13,697 bases of DNA from Pseudomonadota bacterium (GTDB lineage: Bacteria > Pseudomonadota > Gammaproteobacteria > Woeseiales > Woeseiaceae): the NCBI GenBank assembly GCA_027295475.1, contig JAPUKV010000011.1, positions 1 through 13,697 of the forward strand, in the 5' to 3' direction. The notes under the pieces were generated by a model. That model saw only the letters and a list, made by a program, of their open reading frames with translations, was not told the DNA's origin and did no database searches. Both the position numbers and the translations under genes were made by a program. This document shows, one piece after another, positions 7,052 to 13,697 of the stretch. How positions within the stretch are numbered: position 1 is the first letter of the stretch; each line of letters opens with the position of its first letter.

Positions 7052-8388
7052 ATTCCGAGTCGCTTTTCCAGGTAATGAATGTCCGTACCGCCTGCCTGAA
7101 ACGCTGAATGCTGAAAAATTTCCTGGTGCAGCGGCACGTTCGTCTTGATGCCTTCGATCACGATCTCCGTCAACGCGTTTTTCATGCGCGCGATTGCGGT
7201 TGGACGGTCGTTGCCATGTGCAATGATCTTGCCGATCATCGAATCGTAATAAGGCGGCACCTTGTATCCGCTATAGATATGGCTATCTACCCGAATACCG
7301 GGCCCGCCCGGTGCATGCCAAAGCGGTATGAGTCCGGGTGACGGCATGAATGTCTTGGGGTCCTCGGCGTTGATGCGACACTCGATTGCGTGCCCGCGAA
7401 ACTGAATGTCGTCCTGCGTGAAGCTCAACGCTTCGCCGCTTGCAATACGCAGCTGTTCTTTAACGATGTCGATTCCAGTGATCATTTCAGTGACGGGATG
7501 TTCGACCTGCAGCCGGGTATTCATTTCAATGAAATAAAACTCGTTGTCCTGGTACAGGAACTCAAATGTGCCGGCGCTTCGGTAACCGAGATCCTGGCAG
7601 GCGCGGACACAACGCTCGCCGATACGTGCGCGTTGTTCGGCCGTAATTCCCGGTGCCGGCGCTTCTTCGACGACTTTCTGATGCCGGCGTTGCATCGAGC
7701 AGTCCCGCTCTCCCAGATGTACTGCGTTGCCGTGATTGTCAGCCAGCACCTGGACTTCGATGTGTCGCGGCCGCTCCAGGAATTTCTCCATATAAACGAC
7801 GTCATTGTCGAATGCCGCGCGAGCCTCTGCCTGAGTGACGCTAATGGCGCCAGGCAGCGATGCTTCCGAATGCACGACGCGCATGCCGCGGCCGCCACCG
7901 CCGCCAGATGCCTTGATGATGATCGGGTAGCCGAGCTCGCGGGCCATGCGGAGATTGTCATCCGCATTTTCGCCGAGCGGGCCGTCGGATCCTGGCACAC
8001 AGGGTACGCCCGCCGACTTCATCGTCTGGATGGCAGATACCTTGTCGCCCATCAGTCTGATTGCGTGCGCTGGCGGCCCGATAAACACGAAACCACTCGA
8101 CTCGACGCGTTCGGCAAAATCTGCATTCTCCGAGAGAAAACCGTATCCGGGATGTATGGCTACCGCATCGGTAACCTCGGCTGCGCTGATGATCGCCGGC
8201 ATATTGAGATAGCTCTCTATCGATGCGGGTGGCCCGATGCACACGGTCTCGTCGGCAAGCAACACGTGTTTGAGATTGTTGTCTGCTGTCGAGTGCACGG
8301 CGACGGTTTTGATATCCATCTCGCGGCATGCGCGCAGGATACGCAGGGCGATTTCGCCGCGATTAGCTATTACGACCTTTTCCAACAT
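7048..8388 (-). CDS. accC: Acetyl-CoA carboxylase, biotin carboxylase subunit
   Basis: AccC uses ATP and bicarbonate to carboxylate the biotin on AccB, the first half-reaction of acetyl-CoA carboxylase (fatty acid synthesis, cytoplasm). It has 446 residues (449 in E. coli) and all three domains. The N-terminal part is [17 protein letters not shown]. The ATP-grasp has GDKVSA (Lys116), [15 protein letters not shown] (Lys159 and the glycine loop), [17 protein letters not shown] and the catalytic [16 protein letters not shown]. The C-terminal domain has [14 protein letters not shown] and [10 protein letters not shown]. The ATG at 8388 lies 15 nt after the accB stop, the usual accBC arrangement. 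It ends [14 protein letters not shown], three residues shorter than E. coli, and its TGA overlaps the TTG of the prmA remnant, so the last codons may mark a deletion junction. The enzyme itself appears fully functional. Confidence 0.98.
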   Translation of the reverse strand: MLEKVVIANRGEIALRILRACREMDIKTVAVHSTADNNLKHVLLADETVCIGPPASIESYLNMPAIISAAEVTDAVAIHPGYGFLSENADFAERVESSGFVFIGPPAHAIRLMGDKVSAIQTMKSAGVPCVPGSDGPLGENADDNLRMARELGYPIIIKASGGGGGRGMRVVHSEASLPGAISVTQAEARAAFDNDVVYMEKFLERPRHIEVQVLADNHGNAVHLGERDCSMQRRHQKVVEEAPAPGITAEQRARIGERCVRACQDLGYRSAGTFEFLYQDNEFYFIEMNTRLQVEHPVTEMITGIDIVKEQLRIASGEALSFTQDDIQFRGHAIECRINAEDPKTFMPSPGLIPLWHAPGGPGIRVDSHIYSGYKVPPYYDSMIGKIIAHGNDRPTAIARMKNALTEIVIEGIKTNVPLHQEIFQHSAFQAGGTDIHYLEKRLGI

Positions 8389-8403
8389 GGCGATGTCGGT
8401 CGA

Positions 8404-8883
8404 TTACTCGGGCTGTCGCTGATCGATGACGAACAGTATCTGCCCGTATTCGACAGGATCGCCGCTTTGCACGCGAATCGACTTCACGGTCCCTGACACT
8501 TCGGCCTCGATTTGATTCATCATCTTCATCGCTTCGACGATACACAGCGTGTCGCCTTCATTGACATGATCGCCCACCTGGACAAACGGCGGCGATCCGG
8601 GCGAAGACGCCGCATAAAACGTCCCGACCATGGGCGCGATCACTGCATAGCCGTCGGAGTCATCCGCTGCCGCGGGGGCCGCTGCGGTAGCAAGCGGAGC
8701 TGCGGGCGGCGCCTCCGGCGCCGGCACGGCATATGCCGGCGTTACATAGGCAGGTGCAGGTGCGACTACGCTCGGTGGATTACGGGTGATGCGAACCGAA
8801 TCTTCTCCTTCGGTGATCTCGATCTCCGAGATGCCGGACTCGTCCAACAGTTCAATTAGTTTTTTTACTTTTCGAATGTCCAT
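8404..8883 (-). CDS. accB: Acetyl-CoA carboxylase biotin carboxyl carrier protein (BCCP)
   Basis: AccB carries the covalently bound biotin that shuttles CO2 from AccC to the AccA/AccD carboxyltransferase. It has 159 residues. An N-terminal helical segment ([17 protein letters not shown]) is followed by a flexible Ala/Pro-rich linker at about 36-73. The biotinyl domain at about 80-156 has [17 protein letters not shown] and the EAMKMMN biotinylation motif, with Lys120 as the acceptor of BirA-attached biotin. Its ATG shares one base with the aroQ stop (TAATG at 8885-8881), so translation is probably coupled to aroQ. accC follows 15 nt downstream. In E. coli accBC expression is autoregulated by AccB; nothing in this sequence directly tests that here. 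Confidence 0.98.
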   Translation of the reverse strand: MDIRKVKKLIELLDESGISEIEITEGEDSVRITRNPPSVVAPAPAYVTPAYAVPAPEAPPAAPLATAAAPAAADDSDGYAVIAPMVGTFYAASSPGSPPFVQVGDHVNEGDTLCIVEAMKMMNQIEAEVSGTVKSIRVQSGDPVEYGQILFVIDQRQPE

Positions 8884-9335
8884 TATTTTTCCTCGGCGTC
8901 CTCAAGCTGACAGGAAGCAGCTTTGAGCGCAAGTTCATAACCGTAGGCACCGAGGCCGAATAGACAACCCGCGGCAATGTCGCTGAAATAACTTTTGTGT
9001 CGAAAATCCTCTCGGGCAAACACGTTGCTCAGGTGTATTTCGATAAATGGAATCCTGACGGCCAGAAGCGCGTCGCGCATCGCAATGCTCGTGTGCGTAA
9101 ACGCGCCGGGGTTCAGCAGGATGAAATCGGTTTTGTCGGTTGCGGCCGCCTGTATGCGATCGACAATCTCGTGCTCAGCATTACTTTGAAAGCACTGCAA
9201 GCTATGGCCGAGTTCGGCGGCGAGATCCGTCAGACGGTTCTCGACGTCAGCCAGGTTGGTGTTGCCGTAGACACCTGGCTCGCGGCTGCCAAGAAGATTC
9301 AGGTTGGGTCCGTTTATCAGCAAAAGGCTTGGCAT
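8883..9335 (-). CDS. aroQ: 3-dehydroquinate dehydratase, type II
   Basis: AroQ converts 3-dehydroquinate to 3-dehydroshikimate, the third step of the shikimate pathway. It is the dodecameric type II enzyme, unrelated to AroD. It has 150 residues, normal for the family. It starts [17 protein letters not shown] and carries the catalytic Tyr23 in GVYG, the lid Arg18, NPGAFTHTS (Asn75, His81), EIHLSNV (Glu99, His101) and AREDFRHKS (Arg112). The ATG at 9335 gives the standard N-terminus, although its ribosome-binding site (GAAGA close to the ATG) is poor. The gene overlaps accB by one base. The aroQ-accB-accC order is widely conserved in gammaproteobacteria. A candidate promoter lies in the 124-nt gap separating it from the TlpA-like gene. 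No active-site residue is missing. Confidence 0.97.
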   Translation of the reverse strand: MPSLLLINGPNLNLLGSREPGVYGNTNLADVENRLTDLAAELGHSLQCFQSNAEHEIVDRIQAAATDKTDFILLNPGAFTHTSIAMRDALLAVRIPFIEIHLSNVFAREDFRHKSYFSDIAAGCLFGLGAYGYELALKAASCQLEDAEEK

Positions 9336-9374
9336 TTCTTCGTGACCAGCACCAGTTAGCCGAAGATGGCAACA

Positions 9375-9405
9375 ATTCTAGCCTCTTTCAAGGTAGATGG
9401 CGCAA
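9375..9405 (-). promoter_or_regulatory. Candidate sigma70 promoter for aroQ-accBC
   Basis: On the minus strand, TAGAAT (9380-9375) matches the -10 consensus at five of six positions. TTGCGC (9405-9400) could serve as a -35 element, but the 19-nt spacer is longer than ideal. The site lies 39 nt upstream of the aroQ ATG in the only sizeable gap between dsbD and the DUF3426 gene. That is where a promoter for the aroQ-led genes would be expected. It is a prediction by eye. Confidence 0.35.
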
Positions 9406-9459
9406 GTTTAGCGACATCTATGAGCGGCGAATCGCCGGAGTGGTGGTTTTCGTGGTGCT

Positions 9460-10044
9460 CTAGAGGCCTTTCAGTGCAGACCTGGCGCCGTCGAGGTCCA
9501 GCTCGCCATTCTGCAACTTGTCGAAAACCTCGACGATGAGCTGCACCTGGTCTTCAACGATCTCCCCGATGTGCGTGTTGATGAGGCGTCCGTCAGGCGC
9601 GACGATCATCGTAAACGGCAGCCCGATGAAATCGATCCCCGTCGCCTCCGCCGCGGCCATGGCATCTTCCTGCCCAACGAGTATCGGGTAATTGAATTCG
9701 GCTGTTTCCGCGTACTGCGTTACCTGTTCCACAAAGTCGACCGCCACGCCGATCACCTGCAAATTGTTTCCCGCGTGTTCAGCCTGCGTTTTTTTCAGCA
9801 GCGGGATTTCACGACGACACGGCGCACACCATGTTGCCCAGAAGTTGACCAAACGAGCCTTGCCGGCCCACTCTGATAACTGGTGAGGGTTGCCGTCGAG
9901 ATCCGGAAGCGTAAAGGCGACGGAATCGCCGCCGACCGGGTCGGGCGCGACCGGCAGGGTATCCTCGGCGTACCGGTTGAAGAGAAAATATCCGAGAGCG
10001 GCAGATGCGACTAACAGGCCCGCCATCGCTATGTGCTTTTTCAT
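9460..10044 (-). CDS. TlpA/ResA-like thiol-disulfide oxidoreductase, membrane anchored
   Basis: This is a thioredoxin-fold protein of 194 residues. An N-terminal hydrophobic segment at about 5-22 (signal anchor or uncleaved signal) would place the domain in the periplasm. The active site is FWATWCAPC (Cys73-Ala-Pro-Cys76), and the cis-proline lies at Pro143 (IGLPFT). The LPDLDGNP start and the order of elements match the TlpA/ResA/CcmG branch, which keeps client cysteines reduced, for instance in cytochrome c maturation or copper-site assembly. Its ATG overlaps the dsbD stop by 4 nt (ATGA, 10044-10041). That strongly suggests co-translation with, and probably electron supply from, DsbD. The real client cannot be read from the sequence. 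The gene ends 124 nt before aroQ with no clear terminator. Confidence 0.93.
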   Translation of the reverse strand: MKKHIAMAGLLVASAALGYFLFNRYAEDTLPVAPDPVGGDSVAFTLPDLDGNPHQLSEWAGKARLVNFWATWCAPCRREIPLLKKTQAEHAGNNLQVIGVAVDFVEQVTQYAETAEFNYPILVGQEDAMAAAEATGIDFIGLPFTMIVAPDGRLINTHIGEIVEDQVQLIVEVFDKLQNGELDLDGARSALKGL

Positions 10045-12317
10045 TCTTGTGCCCGTGTCGTTTGTGCTGTGATTGCGTCCGCAGTACCAAGTGCGAGGCG
10101 TACATGCGCGGCGAACTCCTTCGCCTTCATGTATCCGACCACTTCATAACCATTTCGTTGCAGTCCGTCTTTGCCGAAGAAGACGATCGTTGGCGGCCCG
10201 AAGACACCGAATCGCCTCAGGAGCGCCTGGTCTTCCTCATCGTTGGCGGTAACATCCGCCTGCAGCAGTATCGTGCCGGACAGTGCCGCCCGCACCGTTG
10301 CATCGGTGAATGTGTAGTGCTCCATCTCCAGGCAGGAAACGCACCAGTCGGCATAGAAATCGAGCATCGCTGTCTTCCCCTGACTGGATGCTTGCGCGAG
10401 CGCCCGATCCAGGTCGTCGACGGTCTTGATTCTGCGAAACTCGAGTCCGCGATGCTCTGCGACGCCAAGTTGCCCCGGAGCGCCCAGACCTGACAAGGGT
10501 TGCAGCATGCTGTGCCCGCCAGCCAGCGAGCCAAGCAGCAGCACGGCGCCGTAAATGATCGCCAGGAGACCGAAGCCCTTGCCGAGTTTCTGCGTGCCGC
10601 CTGATGCGGGCGTGAGGGTGGTCAGTCCACCGAGATAGACGCCCCCCATGAATACCAGCACGCCCCAGAGCGCGAGCGTTACGGTGCCGGGCAGAACGCG
10701 GGACATCATCCAGATTGCAAGGCCCAGCATCATGAAGCCAAAAGTGCTTTTGACGGCGTCCATCCAGGGTCCTGCTTTCGGGATCAGCTTGCCTGCCGAT
10801 GCGCCGACCAGCAACAGCGGCGTCCCCATGCCGAGGCTCATTGCGAAAAGAGCGGTGCCACCGCGCAGCATATCTCCCGATTGAGCCATGACGGTCAGGG
10901 CAGCGATCAGCGCTGGTGCGACGCAGGCAGTAACGATCAGCGCAGACAGTGCACCCATCACGAACGCGCCAATAGCCGTGCCGGTCTTCTGGCTGCCGCT
11001 GATATTTGCAAGGCGGCTCTGGATGCCGGCTGGCATCTGCAGTTCAAACAGCCCGAACATGCCGAGCGCGAGCACGACAAAAAGTCCCGAGAACAACGTC
11101 AGAACCCACGGCTGATTGAAAATCGCCTGCATCTGCAAGCCGATTGCCGCCGCCGCGACGCCCGCGGCTGTGTAGACCAGCGCCATGCCCATCACATAGG
11201 TAAATGCCAGCGATAGCCCTCTCGCCGTGCTGATGTTTTCGCCTTCGCCAGCGATGATCCCTGAAAGGATCGGTACCATCGGCAACACGCAGGGCGTAAA
11301 CGCGAGTAGCAGGCCCGCGCCGAAAAAGGTGGCGATAACCACCCACAAACTGGCTGTGCCGATCAATTCGGCAAGCTTTGCCTGCTCCGAAACCGGCGGC
11401 GCGCGATCGCTGATGGCGGCCAGCGCCGAGACCGTGGTAGCCGTCGGCAGTATCACACTCAGAGTCCGCGTTGTGGGCGGGTAGCAAATGCCGCCGTCCG
11501 CACACCCCTGGTAACTCAGATCGATATCGAGGTCCATTGCCGCCGGTGTCGCGCGTACCAAAGGCAGCTTGCCGAAGACATCGTTGTGATACACCTCCAT
11601 GTCGCCGAAGTACTCATCGTTCTTCATTTCGCCAGCAGGTAATTCCATTCTGCCAAGCTGAACACGGTTGGACCGTGTCTCAGCAGATATCTTGTCCTTA
11701 TAAAGGTAATAGCCAGCGGCGACCTGTATCGATACTTCGATGGTGTTGCCGTCCAGCGGAATAAGCATTGGCTTGAATGCTTCGTCAACCGGCAAGAAAT
11801 CATCTGGTGCCTTGCCGAACAAGCTGCCGAATATTAGTTTGTCAGGCTTGTTTGCCTGAACGGTATTCGCTGCCACCAACCTGACCGTCTCGGTCCAGGT
11901 CTGCGGCGGATAGCAGATGCCGAGATCCGCGCAGCCCTGTGACTTCAGTACGAGCTCCATCGACGCCGGCCGTTCACCCTCGACGGAATACGGCAGGCGG
12001 ACAAAAAAACGGCCGCGATAAATTTGCTGGGCACCAAAGAACTCATCCTCGTGCATTTCGCCTGCGGGCATCTCGGCCGCGCCAAGGACGATGGCTGGCG
12101 TGCTGCTGGCATAGGACATCTTCTGACGATAGAGGTAATAGCCGTCCTCGATCGCCCAGTCGATCTCCAACGCATCGCCCGTATCGGTCACCGCATATCG
12201 ATAGGCGGCCTCTGGTCTCAGGACGTCCTCTTCACCCAATGCAAAGACGGACATTGCGGGCAGAAGCAAGACAAGGCTGCCTAGTACGGTCAGGAATCGA
12301 CGGGTCTTTGCGGTCAA
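10041..12317 (-). CDS. dsbD: DsbD, thiol:disulfide interchange protein with two tandem alpha domains
   Basis: DsbD passes electrons from cytoplasmic thioredoxin across the inner membrane to periplasmic thiol proteins. A signal peptide (about 1-27, VFA end) precedes two homologous immunoglobulin-like alpha domains. Alpha1 (about 30-150) has QGCADLGICYPP with Cys129/Cys135, and alpha2 (about 165-290) has QGCADGGICYPP with Cys272/Cys278. The transmembrane beta domain (about 318-600) carries its cysteine pair in FTPCVLPM (Cys343) and VTACVAPAL (Cys465). The thioredoxin-like gamma domain (about 625-745) has DFYADWCVSC (Cys659/Cys662). The length of 758, against about 565 for E. coli, is explained by the extra alpha domain and linkers. 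The start is TTG at 12317: no in-frame ATG or GTG precedes it back to a stop at 12365, and later ATGs would lose the signal peptide. It is divergent from groES and overlaps the TlpA-like gene by 4 nt. Confidence 0.96.
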   Translation of the reverse strand: MTAKTRRFLTVLGSLVLLLPAMSVFALGEEDVLRPEAAYRYAVTDTGDALEIDWAIEDGYYLYRQKMSYASSTPAIVLGAAEMPAGEMHEDEFFGAQQIYRGRFFVRLPYSVEGERPASMELVLKSQGCADLGICYPPQTWTETVRLVAANTVQANKPDKLIFGSLFGKAPDDFLPVDEAFKPMLIPLDGNTIEVSIQVAAGYYLYKDKISAETRSNRVQLGRMELPAGEMKNDEYFGDMEVYHNDVFGKLPLVRATPAAMDLDIDLSYQGCADGGICYPPTTRTLSVILPTATTVSALAAISDRAPPVSEQAKLAELIGTASLWVVIATFFGAGLLLAFTPCVLPMVPILSGIIAGEGENISTARGLSLAFTYVMGMALVYTAAGVAAAAIGLQMQAIFNQPWVLTLFSGLFVVLALGMFGLFELQMPAGIQSRLANISGSQKTGTAIGAFVMGALSALIVTACVAPALIAALTVMAQSGDMLRGGTALFAMSLGMGTPLLLVGASAGKLIPKAGPWMDAVKSTFGFMMLGLAIWMMSRVLPGTVTLALWGVLVFMGGVYLGGLTTLTPASGGTQKLGKGFGLLAIIYGAVLLLGSLAGGHSMLQPLSGLGAPGQLGVAEHRGLEFRRIKTVDDLDRALAQASSQGKTAMLDFYADWCVSCLEMEHYTFTDATVRAALSGTILLQADVTANDEEDQALLRRFGVFGPPTIVFFGKDGLQRNGYEVVGYMKAKEFAAHVRLALGTADAITAQTTRAQE
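11502..11933 (-). repeat. Internal duplication in dsbD (two alpha-domain cysteine motifs)
   Basis: The span runs from the first alpha-domain Cys129 codon (11933) to the equivalent Cys272 codon (11502), one repeat period of 143 residues. Corresponding blocks are GYYLYRQK and GYYLYKDK, MPAGEMHEDEFFG and LPAGEMKNDEYFG, and the two QGCADxGICYPP motifs. The similarity is clear in protein but not close in DNA, so the duplication is old. Confidence 0.9.
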
Positions 12318-12487
12318 GTGAACGGGTCTCTTTGATCGGGCGTTGAACTCAATGAATTGACCTCAATAAGGCCGGGTTTGTTACCGATTATGTGAACTGG
12401 GATCCCACAACGGACACGCAGGATACCGGCCGATGGCCTCCCTGTCATTGAACCAGGTCGATATTTGTCGCCGGAAGCCTTGCGGGC

Positions 12488-12516
12488 CTTGAATTTTGCA
12501 GGACCGGCCCTATCAT
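12488..12516 (+). promoter_or_regulatory. groESL promoter, sigma70-like with sigma32 resemblance
   Basis: TTGAAT (12489-12494) and TATCAT (12511-12516) are separated by 16 nt, giving a reasonable sigma70 promoter. The same stretch also reads CTTGAA (12488-12493), then 14 nt, then CCCTATCA (12508-12515), close to the heat-shock sigma32 pattern CTTGAAA / CCCCATnT. The start of transcription would fall at the edge of the CIRCE element, so HrcA binding would block initiation. Dual use by sigma32 is an inference. Confidence 0.7.
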
Positions 12517-12542
12517 TAGCACTCCCTGAGGTAGAGTGCTAA
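12516..12542 (+). promoter_or_regulatory. CIRCE element (HrcA operator) for groESL
   Basis: This is a perfect inverted repeat: TTAGCACTC, a 9-nt spacer, then GAGTGCTAA, identical to the CIRCE consensus. HrcA binds CIRCE and represses groESL until heat stress titrates its GroEL-dependent folding. It begins in the last base of the -10 hexamer and ends 64 nt before the groES ATG, the usual place. It implies that an hrcA gene exists elsewhere in this genome. Confidence 0.97.
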
Positions 12543-12592
12543 CAGCCTCTCGCCTCGAAAGCCGCGAAGTCGGTTAATAATCAATAGTTTAG

Positions 12593-12597
12593 AGGAG
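12593..12597 (+). promoter_or_regulatory. groES ribosome-binding site
   Basis: AGGAG, 9 nt before the groES ATG at 12607, is a near-perfect Shine-Dalgarno. It fits the very high expression of this chaperonin. Confidence 0.85.
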
Positions 12598-12606
12598 ATA
12601 TAAACG

Positions 12607-12897
12607 ATGAAAATTCGTCCGCTTCATGATCGAGTCATCGTCAAGCGCATGGAAGAAGAGCGCACGTCCCCCGGCGGTATCGTCATTCCCGACGCCGCGG
12701 CCGAAAAGCCAATCAAGGGTGAGGTCATTGCCGTCGGCAACGGCAAGATTCTTGAGAGCGGCGAGATCCGTGCACTGGATATCAAGGCCGGTGACAAGGT
12801 GTTGTTTGGCAAGTACTCGGGCACGGAGGTCAAGGTTGACGGTGAAGAGCTTCTGGTGATGAAGGAAGACGACATCATGGCCGTCATCGAAGGCTAG
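12607..12897 (+). CDS. groES: Co-chaperonin GroES
   Basis: GroES is the heptameric lid that caps GroEL and encloses folding substrates in the cytoplasm. The protein has 96 residues, the normal length. It shows [16 protein letters not shown], the mobile loop TSPGGIVIP (residues about 19-27, which contacts GroEL), [14 protein letters not shown], and the ending [18 protein letters not shown]. The ATG at 12607 follows a strong AGGAG. groEL begins 43 nt after the stop, the standard groESL operon. Transcription is controlled by the promoter and CIRCE element just upstream. It is divergent from dsbD and unrelated in function to the minus-strand genes. Confidence 0.99.
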   Translation: MKIRPLHDRVIVKRMEEERTSPGGIVIPDAAAEKPIKGEVIAVGNGKILESGEIRALDIKAGDKVLFGKYSGTEVKVDGEELLVMKEDDIMAVIEG

Positions 12898-12927
12898 ACG
12901 TCTCAGTCAACAGAAATTCAGAATTCA

Positions 12928-12933
12928 AGAGGA
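12928..12933 (+). promoter_or_regulatory. groEL ribosome-binding site
   Basis: AGAGGA, 7 nt before the ATG at 12941, is a good Shine-Dalgarno. It fixes the groEL start and allows independent initiation within the groESL transcript. Confidence 0.8.
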
Positions 12934-12940
12934 TATTTAA

Positions 12941-13697
<757 letters not shown>

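Larger units (their letters stand above)
12318..12606. other. Divergent dsbD/groES intergenic region
   Basis: This is 289 nt with no credible gene. The right half holds the groES promoter, the CIRCE operator and a leader of roughly 80 nt with a strong ribosome-binding site. The left half should hold the dsbD promoter. On the minus strand a CATAAT hexamer (12393-12388) could be its -10, but no good -35 lies at the right distance, so I do not call it. No intrinsic terminator is seen. Confidence 0.6.

Noticed and set aside
7390..8496. Open plus-strand frame of 368 codons opposite accC and the accB end
   Set aside because: It mirrors the codon structure of accC/accB, which have full family motifs on the minus strand. 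It has no recognisable domain or ribosome-binding site.
9425..9437. Small hairpin CGGCG-aat-CGCCG between the TlpA-like gene and aroQ
   Set aside because: The stem is only 5 bp and no T-tract follows on the minus strand, so it is not a credible intrinsic terminator.
12349..12360. Near-palindrome TCAATGAATTGA upstream of dsbD
   Set aside because: It is short and AT-rich, with only 5-bp arms around GA. It matches no operator I recognise and is expected by chance.

Overview
The window is a chromosomal stretch of a gammaproteobacterium. It is moderately GC-rich (estimated by eye) and densely packed with core genes. The gene order aroQ-accB-accC-prmA-(zinc ribbon/DUF3426)-dusB-fis-purH-purD, with dsbD upstream, is the conserved arrangement known from Pseudomonas and related gammaproteobacteria. 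A CIRCE/HrcA operator before groESL argues against enterics and pseudomonads and fits a Xanthomonadales- or Woeseiales-like lineage, but the sequence does not fix the genus.

Layout. Positions 1-255 hold the 5' end of moeA (minus strand, running off the left edge), missing from a simple complete-ORF list. From 397 to 12317 eleven genes or remnants all read on the minus strand. In order of transcription they are dsbD, a TlpA-like thioredoxin, aroQ, accB, accC, a prmA remnant, a zinc-ribbon/DUF3426 membrane protein, dusB, fis, purH and purD. Most junctions are overlaps or gaps of under 20 nt. The larger gaps are tlpA-aroQ (124 nt, with a candidate promoter) and dusB-fis (74 nt). A 289-nt divergent region (12318-12606) then separates dsbD from plus-strand groES-groEL; groEL runs off the right edge. 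That region carries a sigma70/sigma32-like promoter and a perfect CIRCE operator.

Function. DsbD and the TlpA-like protein form a periplasmic disulfide-reduction pair. AroQ serves the shikimate pathway, and AccB/AccC supply the biotin carboxyl carrier and biotin carboxylase of acetyl-CoA carboxylase. PurH and PurD act in purine synthesis. Fis is the nucleoid protein usually co-transcribed with dusB.

I found no mobile element, CRISPR array, RNA gene or obviously new multi-gene system. The unusual content is in departures from the family norm. prmA keeps only about its last third and starts on the accC stop codon. DusB lacks its catalytic cysteine (Trp instead) and the neighbouring conserved Asn (Gln instead). 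DsbD carries two tandem alpha domains, each with an intact cysteine pair. The zinc-ribbon/DUF3426 protein has a very long acidic linker. Two translation-apparatus modification enzymes therefore look inactivated or repurposed within one operon.
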